A DNA stretch of 16,018 bases from Candidatus Puniceispirillum sp. (GTDB lineage: Bacteria > Pseudomonadota > Alphaproteobacteria > Puniceispirillales > Puniceispirillaceae). The position numbers were made by a program, and so were the translations under genes. The stretch spans positions 1 to 16,018 of the forward strand of contig JABJBD010000110.1 of assembly GCA_018668795.1 (NCBI GenBank), written 5' to 3'. Of this stretch, positions 15,107 through 16,018 are shown one piece after another (position 1 is the first letter of the stretch; each line of letters opens with the position of its first letter). Below the pieces are notes generated by a model, which was not told the DNA's origin, did no database searches, and saw only the letters and a list, made by a program, of their open reading frames with translations.

Positions 15107-15134
15107 CGTGCAAGGTTTACAGAAGAGAGAGACG

Positions 15135-16018
15135 ATGCAGGCCGAGACCCAAGCCAAAATCGATGTTATTTCATCAACGCTGGAATTGTTGCGCAAACAC
15201 GTCAATTTTGATGAAGCGGTGGTGCGCCTGAATGATCTTGAAGCGCAGACAACCTTGCCCGATTTCTGGAATGACCAGACCGTGGCGCAGAATGTCATGC
15301 GTGAAAAGAACCGACTTGAGCGCCAGATTAATCTGATCAAAGACATGCAGTCCGAAATGGACGATTGTGTTGGCTTGATCGAACTGGGGCTTGCTGAAGG
15401 CGATGATGATGTTGTAGGCGAAGCCGAAGCGGCGCTGACAAAGCTTGTTGTCGAAGCAGATAAACGCCAGCTTGAAAGCCTGTTATCTGGCGAAGCTGAT
15501 GCGAATGACTGTTTTCTGGAAATACATGCTGGTGCTGGTGGTACTGAAGCGCAGGACTGGGCGCAGATGTTGGTGCGCATGTATGGACGCTGGTGTGAAC
15601 AGCGTGGCTATAAGGTGCAGATGATCGAAGAAAGCGCGGGTGAGGAAGCTGGTATCAAGTCGGTTACTATGCGGATTGATGGTGAAAATGCCTATGGATG
15701 GCTGAAAACTGAGTCCGGGGTGCATCGTCTTGTTCGCATTTCGCCTTTTGATAGCTCAGCGCGACGACATACTAGTTTTGCCAGCGCATGGATTTATCCA
15801 GTGGTTGATGAAAATATTGAAATTGAGATCGAAGATAAGGATTTACGAATTGATACCTATCGTGCCTCGGGTGCTGGTGGCCAGCATGTGAACAAAACGG
15901 ACTCGGCAATCCGTATCACGCATTTGCCAACCAATATTGTTGTGCAGTGCCAGAATGACCGGTCACAGCATCGCAACCGCGCTACAGCTTTTAATATGTT
16001 GAAAGCGCGCCTTTATGA
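15135..16018 (+). CDS. prfB: Peptide chain release factor 2 (3' end cut by the window)
   Basis: The first 294 codons of RF2, which reads UGA and UAA stop codons and releases the finished peptide; family members have about 365-375 residues. The N-terminus MQAETQAKIDVISSTLELLR leads the helical domain 1, with FWND at 44-47. Then come LEIHAGAGGTEAQDWAQMLVRMY (128-150), the stop-codon-reading tripeptide S203-P204-F205 in RISPFDSSARRH, and the peptidyl-transferase motif G248-G249-Q250 in RASGAGGQHVNKTDSAIRI. Ala244 occupies the position that is Thr246 in E. coli K-12, where Thr lowers activity. The ATG at 15135 follows a purine-rich AGAAGAGAGAGACG. The frame is open from that ATG with no in-frame TGA, so the programmed +1 frameshift found in many prfB genes is absent. 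Confidence 0.97.
   Translation, partial: MQAETQAKIDVISSTLELLRKHVNFDEAVVRLNDLEAQTTLPDFWNDQTVAQNVMREKNRLERQINLIKDMQSEMDDCVGLIELGLAEGDDDVVGEAEAALTKLVVEADKRQLESLLSGEADANDCFLEIHAGAGGTEAQDWAQMLVRMYGRWCEQRGYKVQMIEESAGEEAGIKSVTMRIDGENAYGWLKTESGVHRLVRISPFDSSARRHTSFASAWIYPVVDENIEIEIEDKDLRIDTYRASGAGGQHVNKTDSAIRITHLPTNIVVQCQNDRSQHRNRATAFNMLKARLY

Noticed and set aside
1..16018. CRISPR arrays, insertion sequences, phage genes, tRNA or rRNA genes, toxin-antitoxin or other defence modules.
   Set aside because: No regularly spaced repeats, transposase or integrase motifs, terminal inverted repeats, tRNA-like cloverleaf or rRNA sequence were seen. Every sizeable gene belongs to a known housekeeping or envelope family.

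Overview
The window looks like ordinary chromosomal backbone from an alphaproteobacterium of moderate GC content. The main clues are the NDUFA12-type complex I accessory protein, a DUF2155 protein, an RNase E ending in the GWW PNPase-binding motif, and two gene orders I recognise from alphaproteobacteria: NDUFA12-mlaD-DUF2155-aat-accC-accB-aroQ, and rne-amidase-PBP1A-prfB. The GC content and the Asp/Lys/Asn-rich low-complexity tails would suit a marine lineage such as SAR116, but that placement is an inference.

Layout. 1-1082 (+): the 3' end of the NDUFA12-family gene, then mlaD (MCE-domain lipid transport protein) and a secreted DUF2155 protein. 1084-4959 (-): a co-directional block read from right to left: DsbA-like periplasmic oxidoreductase, aroQ, accB, accC and aat. 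It meets the DUF2155 gene tail to tail with one base between the stops. 5054-6391 (-): a periplasmic M48 metalloprotease with a TPR tail (BepA-like). About 6434-6684: an AT-rich divergent spacer. 6685-7854 (+): a class I/II aminotransferase. 7866-7903: a strong intrinsic terminator for rne. 7922-10462 (-): RNase E. 10463-10956: a 494-base divergent control region with hairpin-forming sequence in the probable rne leader. 10957-15066 (+): a peptidoglycan amidase and the bifunctional penicillin-binding protein PBP1A. 15135-16018 (+): prfB, cut by the window end.

How the genes fit together. Much of the window concerns the cell envelope: phospholipid transport (MlaD), malonyl-CoA supply for fatty acids (AccB/AccC), periplasmic disulfide chemistry (DsbA-like), outer-membrane protein quality control (M48-TPR), and peptidoglycan synthesis and splitting (PBP1A, amidase). 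The rest is information processing (Aat in N-end-rule tagging, RNase E in RNA decay, RF2 in termination) and basic metabolism (AroQ, aminotransferase).

I found no mobile element, CRISPR array, tRNA, rRNA, phage gene or clear accessory island. The points worth a second look are small ones: the foldable rne leader, the RNase E tail, a substitution in a conserved biotin carboxylase motif, a lone mlaD, a duplicated Shine-Dalgarno block, and several ambiguous start sites. I see no convincing undescribed system here.
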